From contig NC_086192.1 in assembly GCF_023053635.1 (NCBI RefSeq), forward strand, positions 13,926,001-13,990,000: a DNA stretch of 64,000 nucleotides, read 5' to 3'. The notes under the pieces were generated by a model. That model was not told the DNA's origin. It was given only the letters and a program-made list of their open reading frames with translations, and ran no database searches. Below are positions 1-10,970 of the stretch, piece after piece. Source of the stretch: Elgaria multicarinata webbii (lineage: Eukaryota > Chordata > Lepidosauria > Squamata > Anguidae). The position numbers were made by a program, and so were the translations under genes. How positions within the stretch are numbered: the stretch's first letter is position 1; every line of letters starts with the position of its first letter.

Positions 1-859
1 AATAAAATAAATAAAGCTCACCCAGATGTCAGAGTTTTCAGGGTCAAAACCTCTGGCCTCAGTTCTAGACGTCTTGGCCACCAATTCTGATTTCCCAGTG
101 GTGAGGGAAAACGCACACTGTACATGCGGATTTAATTTGGGGCTAAACTCAGACTCACGTTTTCAAATATATTTGCCCCTTCCCATTTATCAAGGCTTGG
201 AAATCCATCCTTCTACCTATGAAGCTGTGTATTTTTTTTTAAATCTCTTTTGTTGAGCAAGATCCATTTCTTGAGGAAAGAAGTTGTTACTCACCATAAC
301 CCACGACCCAGCTGCTGGCGGGACCCGGGGGGGCAAATAATCCGGTGGACAAGTAGCCAAAGCTGAGACAGAATCGCCTCCGTTCCGGTTAAGCCCGTTT
401 TCGGACGTCAACAAACCAATGCTCGCTGCTCGCTTGTGGCAGGTTGTTCTCCGTGTGGGGAGTGGCAGTGCCAAAAATAAAAATGGCAACGCAACCCGGG
501 AGCCGTTCCAAGGCCTCCGATTTGAGTGCTCCAACTGCTGGTGTGGTTTTATTTACGAGTGACCCTGCTTTGAGGTGAAGGGGCCGTTCGGGGAGTAACA
601 GCGCATCCATCTGTCGCTGGTGGGGCAAAGGCAGAGCTAAGGACCAGACACACAAGCATAAACGACGATGCACGTATGTGCCAGTTTAGCAGGGCAGGAT
701 GAGCCCTGAATGTGGGCTTTCTGGCAGAATCCACTTCTTGGATTTCTGTACCCACATAGACAAGAAAATAGATCCCAAAGTGTGTGGCCATCCTTAGTGG
801 TCAGGGAGATGGGAACTGTAGTCCAAAACAGCCAGCTCCTGGTTTCGGAGAGCCCTTGA
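1..859. other. Gene-free left edge
   Basis: No exon or recognisable repeat is supported here. A minus-strand open frame at 217-534 ends next to a donor-like GTGAGT near 290, but its translation matches no protein I know. A short piece near 820-840 resembles one arm of the hAT-like palindrome family seen elsewhere in the window. Confidence 0.4.
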
Positions 860-1215
860 GCACGACATGCAGCGTTTAACGTCCTTCGGGTGCTTACTCT
901 GAGGAAGACCTGGAAGGCAGCAACAAGGAAGAGGGCCTTCTCTGTGGTGGCCCCCCAATTGTGGAATGATCTCCCAATCGAGGCCTGCCTGGCGCCAATA
1001 CCGCTCCCTTTTCAGCGCCAGGTTAAACCTTTTCTTTTTTCCCAAGGCGTTTAAGCAATATGTGATGAGCTTCGTCGATCCTGGATCTGTTTTTATAGCT
1101 GGTTATATAGTTGTTGTTTTAGATGTATGCTTCTGCGTATATTGCATGTTTTTGTGGTTTAAAATGTTGCATATTGTTTTTAGTTGTTTTAATCTCATGC
1201 AAACCGTCCAGAGTG
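860..1215 (+). mobile_element. L2-type LINE, 3' fragment
   Basis: The plus strand resembles the end of an L2-clade reverse transcriptase protein (a motif of the type '[13 protein letters not shown]', then a cassette ending in 'KPFLF'). An AT-rich 3' region follows. It is a 5'-truncated, decayed copy related to those at 22.9 and 46.0 kb. Confidence 0.7.
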
Positions 1216-1269
1216 TCGGAGAAGTGCCCAGCTCTGAACCAGAATTGCTACGGTAGTTGCTAAGGAGGA

Positions 1270-1495
1270 GTTGCAAAGTTGGAATACCTGGGAGAGGGCT
1301 GGAGCATTCCTAGATAACCAAAATCAAGTGAATGTTCTGTTAAAGAACAGTGAGTACCTATCTAGAGGCCTTCAAGAGGCAGCTGGACAACCATCTGTCA
1401 GGGATTCTTTAGGGTGGATTCCTGCATTGATCAGGGGGTTGGACTTGATGGCCTTGTAGGCCCCTTCCGACTCTGCTATTCTATGATTCTATGAA
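1270..1495 (+). mobile_element. CR1 LINE, 3' end
   Basis: This is the 3' end of a CR1 retrotransposon. It reads through the 'CTTCAAGAGGCAGCTGGACA' block and ends with the repeated octamer of the ATTCTATG type that marks CR1 3' termini. Confidence 0.85.
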
Positions 1496-1730
1496 GCCAG
1501 ATTCTGGCTGGACATCAGGAAAAACTTCCTGACTGTTAGAACAGTACAACAATGTAACCCATGACCTAGGGAGGTTGTGGGCTCTCCCACACTAGAGGCC
1601 TTCAAGAGGCAGCTGGACAACCCTCTGTCAGGGATGCTTTAGGGTGGATTCCTGCACTGAGCAGGGGGTTGGACTCGATGGCCTTGTAGACCCCTTCCAA
1701 CTCGGCTATTCTATGATTCTATCTCTTTCA
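1492..1730 (+). mobile_element. CR1 LINE, 3' end, second copy
   Basis: A second CR1 3' fragment directly abuts the first in the same orientation. It begins further upstream in the element (block 'AACTTCCTGACTGTTAGA') and also ends in the ATTCTATG octamer. The two may be independent insertions or a local duplication. Confidence 0.85.
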
Positions 1731-2659
1731 GTAAATGCTTGCCAAAAGACCATGTCCTTTCTTTCCACAGCTAGAAATTTCCAGTTAGATGGTGTCTACG
1801 TACGTAACACCAGAGAAGATAGTGTATAAAACCTAGCTGCCTCCCTTGCGAGGTAGGCACGTGCTTTGCAGCAATTCGCTCCAGTGCCTCTTTATTCTGC
1901 AGAATAAACATTGTTTGACCCGTACTTCATCTCCTCTCCTCGTGTGCGGAATTGGACTACCAGGGAAAGAGCTGTTTTTGCAACAAGAGTGCTGTGGGTA
2001 TAGGGCAGTACAGAAATGGTATAAATACATGAATCACCTCTATTGTCACCTCGCCCAGCTTGGTGCCTTCCAGACTACAACTCCTATCGTCCCCAGCCAG
2101 CATGGGGGAAGGCATCCTTATCAACAAAGCTTGAACTCTGCAAGTAGGGGACACGACTGTTAAGTCCCACACAGGGGTTTGCTTGCGCAGTGCTGGGATG
2201 CTGGTCTTCACAGCCTGAGTTAGGTTAGACTCATCCCACGTCTAGAGGAATGCAACAGCTAGGATTTAAACTCTGTACCCAATTTCAATTTTGGTACAGT
2301 GAACCAGTTTGGTGTGCATTTACAGGTCTCCCCACTGCCACGCTTGAGAGAGAAACGTGACCAGGGGTTTTAGACCCCTTTCTCTGTCCTCCACCCACAG
2401 AAGGCTCTCAAAGAATCATTTTGCCCTTATTATCCGGGGGGGGGGGAGAAATCACTTGTCAAGAGCTGATTGACACATTTGTGTACCTCTCTCTAGGGCT
2501 TAGGACTGAACTGCCTCCATCAGAGCCCCCCACCCCCCCAAAAAAACACAAGCACAGACACACAGCTTGTTTCGTATTACCCATGGGGAGGCCTTTGAGG
2601 CTGATTTTTCCCATAGATCACCCCCTCTTCACTCTTTCATTTTTCTCCTGCTCTCAAAA

Positions 2660-3060
2660 TCCTAGAACCCAATGGGGTCATCCCATGAAACTGATGTGTG
2701 GGAGATCCAGGACAAATAAAAGGAAAGACTTCTTCACACAGCGCATAGTTAAGCTATGGAACTCACTGCCACAGGATGTGGTGACGGACACTAATCTGGA
2801 TGGCTTTAAAAGGGGGTTGGATAAATTCCTGGAGGCGAAGGCTATCCATGGCTACTAGCCCTGATGGTTGTGTGCTATCTCCAGTATTCAAGGCAATAAG
2901 CCTGTGTGCACTAGTTGCTGGGGAACATGGGTGGGAGGGTGCTGTTGACCATGTCCTACTTGTTCATCCCTGGCTGATGGCTGGTGGGCCACTGTGTGAA
3001 CAGAGTGCTGGACTAGATGGACCCTTGGTCTGATCCAGCATTTGGGCTCTTCTTGTTCTT
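2660..3060 (+). mobile_element. CR1 LINE, second subfamily, 3' end
   Basis: The translation '[18 protein letters not shown]' is the end of a CR1 reverse transcriptase ORF. It is followed by the 3' UTR block around 'GATGGACCCTTGGTCTGATC' and a terminal 'TCTTCTTGTTCTT'. This subfamily differs from the one ending in ATTCTATG and recurs at 7.6, 24.9, 38.0, 44.4 and 49.6 kb. Confidence 0.85.
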
Positions 3061-4236
3061 CCACACCCCCGTTTAAATCACCATTTTTCAACACTCAGTA
3101 TATGGCCAGGGACGTATCTAAACTCACCCATTCGATCTCAAAGCAAGTACGAAGGGGAAAGAGAAGGTTATTACGGAGTTCCATCCGAGACGGCTTTTCT
3201 ATTCAAAGGTCCTAACTTAATGGTGCCGTTATGCATCAACTCACCCCATGACCTGCTTTTGATTAAGAGGTTAACTGTTGGGATTTGGATAAGGGGGGAC
3301 AGGCAGGTACGGTTCTGAATTATCTCTACGGGTGGCCTCTCTCATCTTTTCACCCTCAGCGAGGACTCCAGGTAAGCCAGCTTTTCTCTGTTTTGCTTGC
3401 TGGAGTAGGAGACGACTCTGGCAGTAGCTAGCCATGCAGGCAAAACATCTGTGGCCTTCATTTCTCTCACTACAACTCTCATAATCCTTGACCATGACAG
3501 CCGGGGCTGAAGGGCGTTGTGCCCAAAATATCTGGGAGTAGGGAATGAGGCAGCTCACCCCTGGGCTTGGGCAAGGTTGCCCCAAAGGCTCTGCAGCCTC
3601 AGCCATTTCTCCGATGTACCCTTTAAGACATCATATTCGGACCCCATTTTACTAATGAATATTTCATGTGGACTATATAAAGCCACATGAATGGCAATAA
3701 AATGGCCCTCACTGCATCCCTAAAAGCTCTGACTCCACTGATGTTCATAGCAGCAAAGCCAGGTTTCATTTGTGCAGGCAGCGCGATCGATGCTCATTTG
3801 ACTCCTATCCGGCTTTACTTCTTGGAAGGATGTTCCCTGCTTCGCTCCCACTCCTGCCCGACTACGGCAGAATTCAAGCCTGGTTGGTGAAGACACCCCT
3901 TCGGAGAGAACTTTGTCAGCACCAGCCATCAAAATGTTTGAATGTAGTAGACCTGCCTCACTTCCATAATTGCTCAAGGTGTAGAATTTGGACTTCCACT
4001 CCAAATTCTGGGTTGGACCAAAAGCCCTTTGCTGACTGAGAACAGGCAAACACTATCATTTCAACATATTGGGGTGTGTGTGTGGAGAGATAGGAGCCAG
4101 CCATTTAATGGGTAAGGTTGAAGGAAGCCAACCCGTCACCTTCAACTCAGCGACTGCCCCCAGAGACCGGACGATTCCCCGATGCAAGCTACAGAGCAGG
4201 GACTTCGAGACAACCTTTTCCAGAGAGCAATCAACT
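3061..4236. other. Gene-free spacer downstream of CHCHD2
   Basis: No exon is supported. A minus-strand open frame at 3271-3606 gives an unrecognised protein without family motifs. The stretch probably ends at the CHCHD2 cleavage site near 4220. Confidence 0.4.
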
Positions 4237-4237
4237 T

Positions 4238-4243
4238 TTTATT
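4238..4243 (-). terminator. CHCHD2: Probable CHCHD2 poly(A) signal
   Basis: A canonical AATAAA on the minus strand lies about 290 bases below the CHCHD2 stop codon at 4537. It would give a 3' UTR of roughly 300-320 bases. No other canonical hexamer was noticed between the stop and this site. Confidence 0.55.
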
Positions 4244-4536
4244 CTGAGGCTCACTCTGGTACACTACCGGCAGGCACACACAAGCAAGGATGGAGAGCGT
4301 AATAGGCAATGCAATCCCAACATTCCCTGACCCCCCACCCTATCTCCCAAACACAACGGATGCAGAACTCCGTCACTGCAATCCTTCCTGCTGGGAAAAG
4401 TATCCCGGGCTTTCCTGTCGGACAGAGGAGCGGTCACAAATGAAGAAACGCTAGACAGCTGTTAGACGTAAAGATAATTTTACTAAGGGACGCATCTTTC
4501 AGTAGTGGGGCTGGAATTCCACCTTCCAGAGTGCAG

Positions 4537-7500
4537 TTAAGCTAAACCTGCAGATAAGAGAGAAAAGACACTGATCAGGATCGGATACGCAAGAGTGGAA
4601 ATGTTCATGGCCTGCAGCATCTAGTAACTCCTAACCTTTCATCGTGCCATCCAAAAGGTATGGCTATTCCCCCTTTGGACACCCCCACCCCACCCCACGA
4701 AGCCCTCAACAGCATTTCTGGCTCTTCCAGCAAGAACCGATAAGAATCTAACCACAATTCAGGTAACTGGAACGGAGCTGCGGGGCAAATTCTTTTGGAT
4801 CCCAAATGCTGCAGGGTGTTGTGTGCGTTCAGCAACGATGCTACATATCTGATGGGTCCCCAGGTTGGCACCTGCCTACACCAAATACAGATGCAGCCTT
4901 ACTTTCAGTCTCTGCGCTGACATTTTACTAAGGCACAACGGACGTGGAGCCAACATAGCAACGATAAAATTAACGAAGAAAACAAGGGCACCACTTCTGT
5001 CCAGAACGTATTTGGAGACTATACACTTGGCCAGAAACTTATCACAAAACTGTGGCTCTCGAAATGCTTGGACTCCAGTTTCCATCAGTCCCAGCCAACA
5101 GTGAGGGATGATGGGAGCAGTAGTCCAACATCTGGTCAGCCACAAGCTTCCCAGCCTGCTCTAAAAACACCTGTTAATAGTTCATCAGCATCAGCATCAT
5201 CTATTTATTTCTTAGCCGCCTCTCCCTTTGGATCGAGGCTGAGAACGTTAATAAAGGAATCAACACATTTTGATTTTACATTGATCTGGGCAGGCCTGCC
5301 GGAAAAGGCTAGCCTTCAAAGCTGCCTTAAAATCACAGAGAGAGTTAATATTACGAATCTCCTCCGGCAGGCCGTTCCATAATCCAGGGGTGACAGAAGA
5401 AAAGGTCGTCTGGGAAACTGATGTCAATCTAGCCTTGGCTGACTGAAGTAAGTTCTCCCCAGAGGACCTGAGTGTGCGGGGCGGACTGTATGGGAGAAGG
5501 CGATAAGAACATGAACACACCTCAAATACCTTGGGGTGCAATTATAGAAATCCCAGTTGCGTTGTTCTGTCATTCGCTCTATCCTGACCCTCTTTTCCCC
5601 AGCTAGGACCCCTGGCAAAGAAATGGAGCCCGACGGAGCTCAGGAGCGCAAACCTCCTCTCGGCTCGCAGAGGAAGCCAAGCAAGCTACGTACCATTGGC
5701 GAAACGGCATTGTTTCAGCACCTCACTGAACCCTTCACACAGCTTCAGGTCAGCCTGGTTCTGGGCACATTCCAGGAACTGCTTCATCTCATATTGGCAA
5801 GGCGTGAACTGCGACTGCTGCATCGCAGGTTGGGCAGCCTGGGGCTCCTGAACACGAAACGCAACACGGTCAGTCAAATGCATTGCTTTTGGCCAATGGC
5901 CTTTGCATAAAACAAACAACAGCGACAAAAGTATAATCTCCGACAAATATGGAAAAGCAAAGAACTTACAGAAGTTAAACATAATGCATACAGACGTAAT
6001 GCATACAACACAAGACATACCAAATTTAAAAGTATAAAATATTTATCATTATTATTTATTTATTTGATCCTGTCTCCAAGGTCCATTTATAACCAAAGTT
6101 ACACACTCTAGATAGCCTATCTACAGTGATCCACGCTCTGATAACCTCTCGTTTGGATTACTGCAATGCGTTATACGTGGGGATGCCTTTGAAAACGGTC
6201 CGGAAGCTTCAGCTGGTACAAAACAGGGCAGCGTGGTTAATAACAGGGACTGGCTGGCGAGACCACATCACGCCAGTCCTTTTCCAGCTTCATTGGCTGC
6301 CAGTCCAGGTCCGGGCCCAATTCAAAGTGCTGGTACTGACATTCAAAGCCCTAAACGGTTTGGGTCAGGTTATTTGAAGGAACGCCTCCTCCCATATGTG
6401 CCTGCCTGGACCCTAAGGTCATCCACAGGGATCCTTCTCCGTGAGCCCCTGCCAAAGGAAGTGAGGCAGGTGGCTACTAGGAGGAGGGCTTTCTCTGCTG
6501 TGGCACTCCGGCTGTGGAATGAGCTCTCCAGAGAGGTCCGCTTGGTGCCTACACTGTACTCCTTTCGTCGCCAGCTGAAGACCTTTTTATTCTCTCAATA
6601 TTTTAACACTTAATTTTAACTTAAATTGAAATTTGACTGTTCTAACTCTGTATTTGAATCTTATATCAATTTTGCTGCGTGGTTTTTATCCTGGTTGTGC
6701 TTTTGATACTGTGTTTTGTGTTTTTAACCTGTTGGTAGTTTTATGGTTTTAATTTTTGTGAACCGCCCAGAGAGCTTCGGCTATTGGGCGGTATAAAAAT
6801 GTAATAAATAACTAAATAAATAAATAGATTAACAACCTGCTTCGGTGACTTGAGGGGTGGGTGGAGAAATACAGTGACATGAACTTCCACCGAGTAAACT
6901 CAGCACTGGTTTCTTTGCTAGCCACGAGAGCTCTTTGCGACCTCCAACCCTGCATGGTCACAGCACGAAAAGCTCAGATCCAGACATGCATCTTTCTCAC
7001 CTGATAAGTGATGTCGGGCCTGGCAGCTTCAGAACTTCCGCCCCCAAATCCTCCAGTCATGGCGTGTCCCAGAGTGTGCCCCACAGCGGAGCCCACGGCC
7101 ACACCGGCAGCCGTGGTGGCCATCTGGGCCATCAGGCCCGGCTGCCTGGGGGCAGGAGAAGCCACTCCGGAAGCCGGAGCGGGGGCTGGGACTGGGGCCC
7201 GTGCAGCTGCCGGCGGAGCAGACCGCATAGGCGGCGCCCGGCTGCGAAGAAGACAAGGGAAACAAAGCATTGTAAAGAAAATAAGCAGAAGCATTATAAG
7301 AACAACCACAAAGGAAAACGCAACGTTGTAAACGCTGCCAGATGAAGCTTTAGATGCAAACTTCCTTGTTAATGCGTCTAGATATTCAAGAGGCAGCTGG
7401 ACAACCCTCTGTCAGGGATGCTTTAGGGTGGTTTCCTGCATTGAGTAGGGGGTTGGACTTGATGGCCTTTTAGGACCCTTCCAACTCTATGATTCTATGG

Positions 7501-9664
7501 TAGTGCATGGATTGATCACAGGAGAACTCCATGCATGGAGCCAGGGCAGGGGAAGATGGCTGTTAGCGTCAGGTAAGGGAGGGCCATGACTCCTGGTAGA
7601 GTTTAGACAAATTCACAGAGGGGAAGGCTATTAATGGCTATTAGTTTTTGCTAGCCACATGTATTATACCCAATATCAAAGGCAATATGCCTATGTATAC
7701 CAGTTGCTGGGGAGCATGGGCAGAACGACACTGTGACACCCATTGCATCACCTTGTTGTTCATGGGGAAAACAAAAAGTTGAACTGCCTAAAGCCTTTGG
7801 ACTGATCCAGCATGGCTCGTCCGTCCTTAATTAGCTCGCTGGACCTGCAGTTTGAGTCATCCCACAGCACGCTCCTTTATATAAGCAGGCAAAGTCTTCT
7901 AAGTGCTGGTCGGTTGCGCTTCTGATCACAGAAGAGTTACGAAAACGCCCTCTTACAAGAATCCAAAATTTGAGTCTTTGCAATCCCTAAAACGGAGCCC
8001 TATATTGTTCCACCACTGTATTTTTACATACACGTATAGAAACAAAGTTTTAAAGACAGATCTCTAAAACAGCGACTCAACACAGAGCTTGACAAATCAG
8101 TGCCTTTAAGCTGGTTAAATATTCACAGGTGAGGACAGCCAGCCTGTTTATCTAAGCTGCCTTGCTCATTACAGGGGGCACGTTATGGCTGATCCGTGGT
8201 AAAAGCTGTCTGATGGCCATTTTACCATGGGGGAAATTTTACCAATGATCTTCAGGGACACAGCATGCAGCTAATACTAAGATTAAGCAGGTTTGGCTCT
8301 TTAAACCGCTCAAGCAGGAAAAGATCAACCATCAACCGTACGCGAACTCTGCTTTGAAGAGGTTGTGGGCTCTCCCACACTAGAGGCCTTCAGGGTGTAG
8401 CTAGACAAGCATCTGTCAGGGATGCTTTAGGGTGGATTCCTGCATTGTGCAGGGGGTTGGACTCGATGGCCTTGTAGGTCCCTTCCAACTCTGCTATTCT
8501 ATGAGGTTTGTGTGATTGATAAATAAACTTCAATTTATAAGCCTCGATTTACAGATTTCTTTTAAGTTCAGAAAGACAGCTTTCGGAGATTTGAGCTATA
8601 CGGTGAGATTTGGTGAGAAACTATTCAAGCTGATTTGCTGATTTGATCAATGTCTGAATGGGAGGTCTTTGAGAGCCACAGATAAGCTGCAAATACTGTA
8701 TTTTTCCAGGGAGAGCTGAAATATTGCACCACAAATAGCCTTGTTTTCAACATAATTGCAGCCCAGTAGCTGGCCTTTTCTACGCTATGTGTGAAATGGG
8801 AGTTCAAAGCATGTTATGCATTACATTTGCTCTCTCCACTGGCTCCTGGCACAGGCGCACCCACCCACCCCTGCAATTTTCATCTCATCTTGCACCCCCA
8901 CCTTTCTAATTGACCCCATGTCGTCCACCAGCCCACAGCAGCTAACCCCTTTCCTTCAGGAACAGCCTCCCACCCTCCTCTCCCCTGCCATCCAATTCCT
9001 CCTATGCTTCCAGAGTTTCCATACCCAGGCTTTTTCCTCCCCATGTAGGGCAGCCTTCCAGGTGTGTTGGGACTTCAACTCCCAGAGTCAGCTGCCTGGG
9101 GATGATGGGGGTCATAGTCCAACACATCCAGAGGGTGCTAAGTTTGCAGAGGCTGGTGTGGGGCACGCTTGGTGTGGGGCCTACGCGCTCCCCTCCCTCC
9201 CTGCCCCCTCAGATCTTGATTCACCTGGCCCCCTCCCTTGGATCTTGACCCACCTGGCCCCCCTCCCCCTTTCCTTGGATCTTGACCCACCTGGCCCCCT
9301 CCCCCTCCCTCGGATCTTGACCCACCTGGCCCCCCTCCCTCTCCCTCCCCCCTTGGATCTTGACCCACCTGGCTCCCCTCCCACCCAGTTTTAAGCTCCC
9401 ACCCCCTCGACCCCCACCCCACCCCAAATATGCCTTGGGTATTCTCAAGCCCCACTGACGTTGGCATTATGGGATGTTTAGGTGCGCGGGGGGGGGAAGG
9501 GAGAGGGCTCACGTGGGCTCGTCTTCTGATTGACGTATTGCGGGAGGGGTCACGTGGTGACTTCCCCCTTCCCTCCCCCACCCCTTCTGCCCCCCACCTC
9601 GAGGCTTCCCCCACCTGGCCGGCGGCGCCATGCGGGACGTTCGGCTGCGGCTCCCCCTCGGCAT
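4537..9664 (-). CDS. CHCHD2: CHCHD2, coiled-coil-helix-coiled-coil-helix domain protein 2 (complete, 4 coding exons)
   Basis: CHCHD2 (MNRR1) is a twin-CX9C protein of the mitochondrial intermembrane space, linked to MICOS and complex IV, with a second role as a nuclear stress-response factor. Exons on the minus strand are 9664-9615, 7241-7001, 5847-5694 and 4547-4537, all with GT-AG borders. They sum to 456 nt, i.e. 151 aa, the same length as the human protein. Exon 1 encodes '[16 protein letters not shown]', matching the human N-terminus, which fixes the start. Exon 2 holds the Ala/Pro-rich segment and the conserved hydrophobic helix '[19 protein letters not shown]'. Exon 3 holds the CHCH domain with paired CX9C cysteines ('[11 protein letters not shown]' and '[11 protein letters not shown]'). 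Exon 4 carries only 11 coding bases (Gly-Leu-Ala-stop). Introns carry L2 and CR1 fragments and a C-rich minisatellite. No lesion was seen. Identity rests on recalled human sequence, not a database search. Confidence 0.96.
5066..5145. mobile_element. hAT-like palindromic MITE
   Basis: Two arms of the 'GGACTACAACTCCCATCATC' type face each other, here as 'TTGGACTCCAGTTTCCATC' and its complement near 5110-5140. The copy is decayed and lies in CHCHD2 intron 3. Confidence 0.55.
5195..5545 (-). mobile_element. L2-type LINE, 3' fragment
   Basis: The minus strand encodes '[18 protein letters not shown]', the typical end of an L2-clade reverse transcriptase. The 3' region contains a 'GGATCGAGGC' block. 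It lies in CHCHD2 intron 3 and is a close relative of the copy at 54.6 kb. Confidence 0.8.
6050..6835 (+). mobile_element. L2-type LINE, 3' fragment with RT C-terminus
   Basis: Two overlapping plus-strand frames encode the C-terminal RT region ('[17 protein letters not shown]', '[20 protein letters not shown]', '[16 protein letters not shown]'). One frameshift lies near 6370. The 3' end 'AACCGCCCAGAGAGCTTCGG' is followed by an AATAAATA tail. It is inserted in CHCHD2 intron 2. Confidence 0.88.
7380..7503 (+). mobile_element. CR1 LINE, 3' end
   Basis: A short 5'-truncated CR1 ending in the octamer repeat TATGATTCTATG. It lies in CHCHD2 intron 1, about 140 bases from exon 2. Confidence 0.82.
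7590..7815 (+). mobile_element. CR1 LINE, second subfamily, decayed
   Basis: Blocks such as 'AAGGCTATTAATGGCTATTA' and 'GTTGCTGGGGAGCATGGG' match the copies at 2.7 and 38 kb with many changes, so this is an older insertion. Confidence 0.65.
8345..8507 (+). mobile_element. CR1 LINE, 3' end
   Basis: A 5'-truncated CR1 from 'GAGGTTGTGGGCTCTCCC' to 'CTGCTATTCTATGA', located in CHCHD2 intron 1. Confidence 0.82.
9049..9135. mobile_element. hAT-like palindromic MITE
   Basis: A left arm 'CAGCCTTCCAGGTGTGTTGG' and a facing right arm near 9095-9130 form a decayed palindrome of the family best preserved at 33435-33562. Confidence 0.6.
9213..9390 (+). repeat. C-rich minisatellite in CHCHD2 intron 1
   Basis: About five copies of a 40-50 bp unit built around 'GGATCTTGACCCACCTGGCC' separated by CCCTCC runs of variable length. 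It lies about 225 bases from CHCHD2 exon 1. Confidence 0.8.
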
Positions 9665-9960
9665 GACGACGACGAAGGCTCTATCGCTTCACGTCTCTTC
9701 GGCCCGGCTCAGACGTTCACCTCGCTCTTCCGTTATCCGGGTTTTCCCTTCCCGGCCTCCTTGCTACTTCCGCTTCCGGCCCGCCTCGGACGGCGACTTC
9801 CTCCCCGCTCTCAAGGTCACCAGTAGGGGGCGTCCGCAGAAGGACGCATGCGCGCGGGCAAAGGGGAGGAGAGAGGCGGGCTCCGCCCCCTGACTCATCG
9901 ACGTGGGCGGGGCTAGGCTCCCCACTCACCCACCCAGGCCTCAGCGCGGTTGAGTGAGGC
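9590..9960 (-). promoter_or_regulatory. CHCHD2: CHCHD2 CpG-rich promoter and 5' region
   Basis: The block around and upstream of the CHCHD2 start codon (9664) is GC- and CpG-rich, unlike the surrounding intron. It contains a GC box near 9885-9895 ('CTCCGCCCCC') and an NRF1-like palindrome at 9843-9854. The transcription start is not visible directly and probably lies between 9680 and 9850. Confidence 0.7.
9843..9854 (+). promoter_or_regulatory. NRF1-like site
   Basis: The sequence 'ACGCATGCGCGC' fits the NRF1 core (GCATGCGC) with one mismatch to the full palindrome. NRF1 commonly controls nuclear genes for mitochondrial proteins, which suits CHCHD2. Binding is inferred only. Confidence 0.55.
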
Positions 9961-10062
9961 CATGCTGGCTCGAAAGTCCCAATTTTAAGAGACCACCACA
10001 CATACACACCCTGCACAAAAGCAAATTGCGCTAAAGTCAGGCAGAGCTGCAGGAGCTCTGCC

Positions 10063-10619
10063 TAGTGTGACCAGATGCAAAAGAGGGCAGGGCTCCTGCA
10101 GCTTTAACTGTCATGATGAAGAGGGAATTTCTCCAGGTGCTGCATGCATAACCTGCTGAAATTCCCTTTTCTATGCAACTGTTAAAGATGCAGGAGCCCC
10201 GCCCTCCTTTCCATATGGTCACCCTACAGTTAAAGCAGCAGGAGCCCTGCCCGCTTTTGTATCTGGTCAGGAGGGCAGGGCTCCTGCAGCTTTAACTGTC
10301 GTGGCGAAGAGGGGATTTCACCAGGTTCTCCATATATACAAGTGACACCTGCTGAAATTCCCTTTTCTATGCAACTGTTAAAGATGCAGGAGCCCCGCCC
10401 TCCTTTCCGTATGGTCACCCTACAGTTAAAGCAGCAGGAGCCCTGCCCTCTTTTGTATCTGGTCAAGAGGGCAGGGCCCTTGCAGCTTTAACTGTCGTGA
10501 CGAAGAGGGGATTTCACCAGGCGATGCACACATACATATGACGCCTGCTGAAATTCCCTTTTCTACACAACTATTAACCATAAAGGACCCCAGTCCTCTT
10601 TTTCCATAGGGTCACCCTA
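10063..10619. mobile_element. Palindromic MITE expanded as a tandem array
   Basis: Three serial units of roughly 190-215 bases share 'CAGGGCTCCTGCAGCTTTAA' facing 'TTAAAGATGCAGGAGCC'. The outer ends resemble 'TAGGGTGACC' and 'GGTCACCCTA', so a TA target is likely (Tc1/mariner-like, inferred). The single-copy form of the family is at 24180-24499. Confidence 0.75.
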
Positions 10620-10834
10620 GCTCTACTTGACAAGCAGGCTGGGAGAGTCGTCCCCCCAGCCCCAATTTGGTTCTGCTCATCATGGTGGTCTCTCAAGACT
10701 CTTAGATTTTGCACACACCCAGAGAGAGCTGAAGGTCCCCTCTTGGGACAAATATACACCGAGCAGGATATGACACTTTGAACACTGTTTGAAAACTGCA
10801 TCTGGAGTGTGTCCTGGGCCTCAACAATTGTCAT

Positions 10835-10970
10835 TACAGTTATAAACCGTTTTAAAGCAGTAGTGTAGATCCTGCCCCTGTTGGTTGTTTTATTATGCTT
10901 TTGAGTTTTGTCAACCGCCCAGAGAGCTTCAGCTATTGAGCGGTATATAAAAAAGCAATAAATAAATAAG
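10835..10970 (+). mobile_element. L2-type LINE 3' tail
   Basis: The 3' end block 'AACCGCCCAGAGAGCTTCAG' followed by an AATAAATAAATA tail marks a short 5'-truncated L2 copy. Confidence 0.75.

Noticed and set aside
217-534. 105-codon minus frame ending next to a GTGAGT donor, possible exon of the next gene
   Set aside because: The translation matches no protein I know (not PHKG1, which I considered as a possible neighbour), and no acceptor or partner exon is visible.
9138-9614. 158-codon minus frame rich in Gly and Gln
   Set aside because: It is the frame through the C-rich minisatellite of CHCHD2 intron 1.
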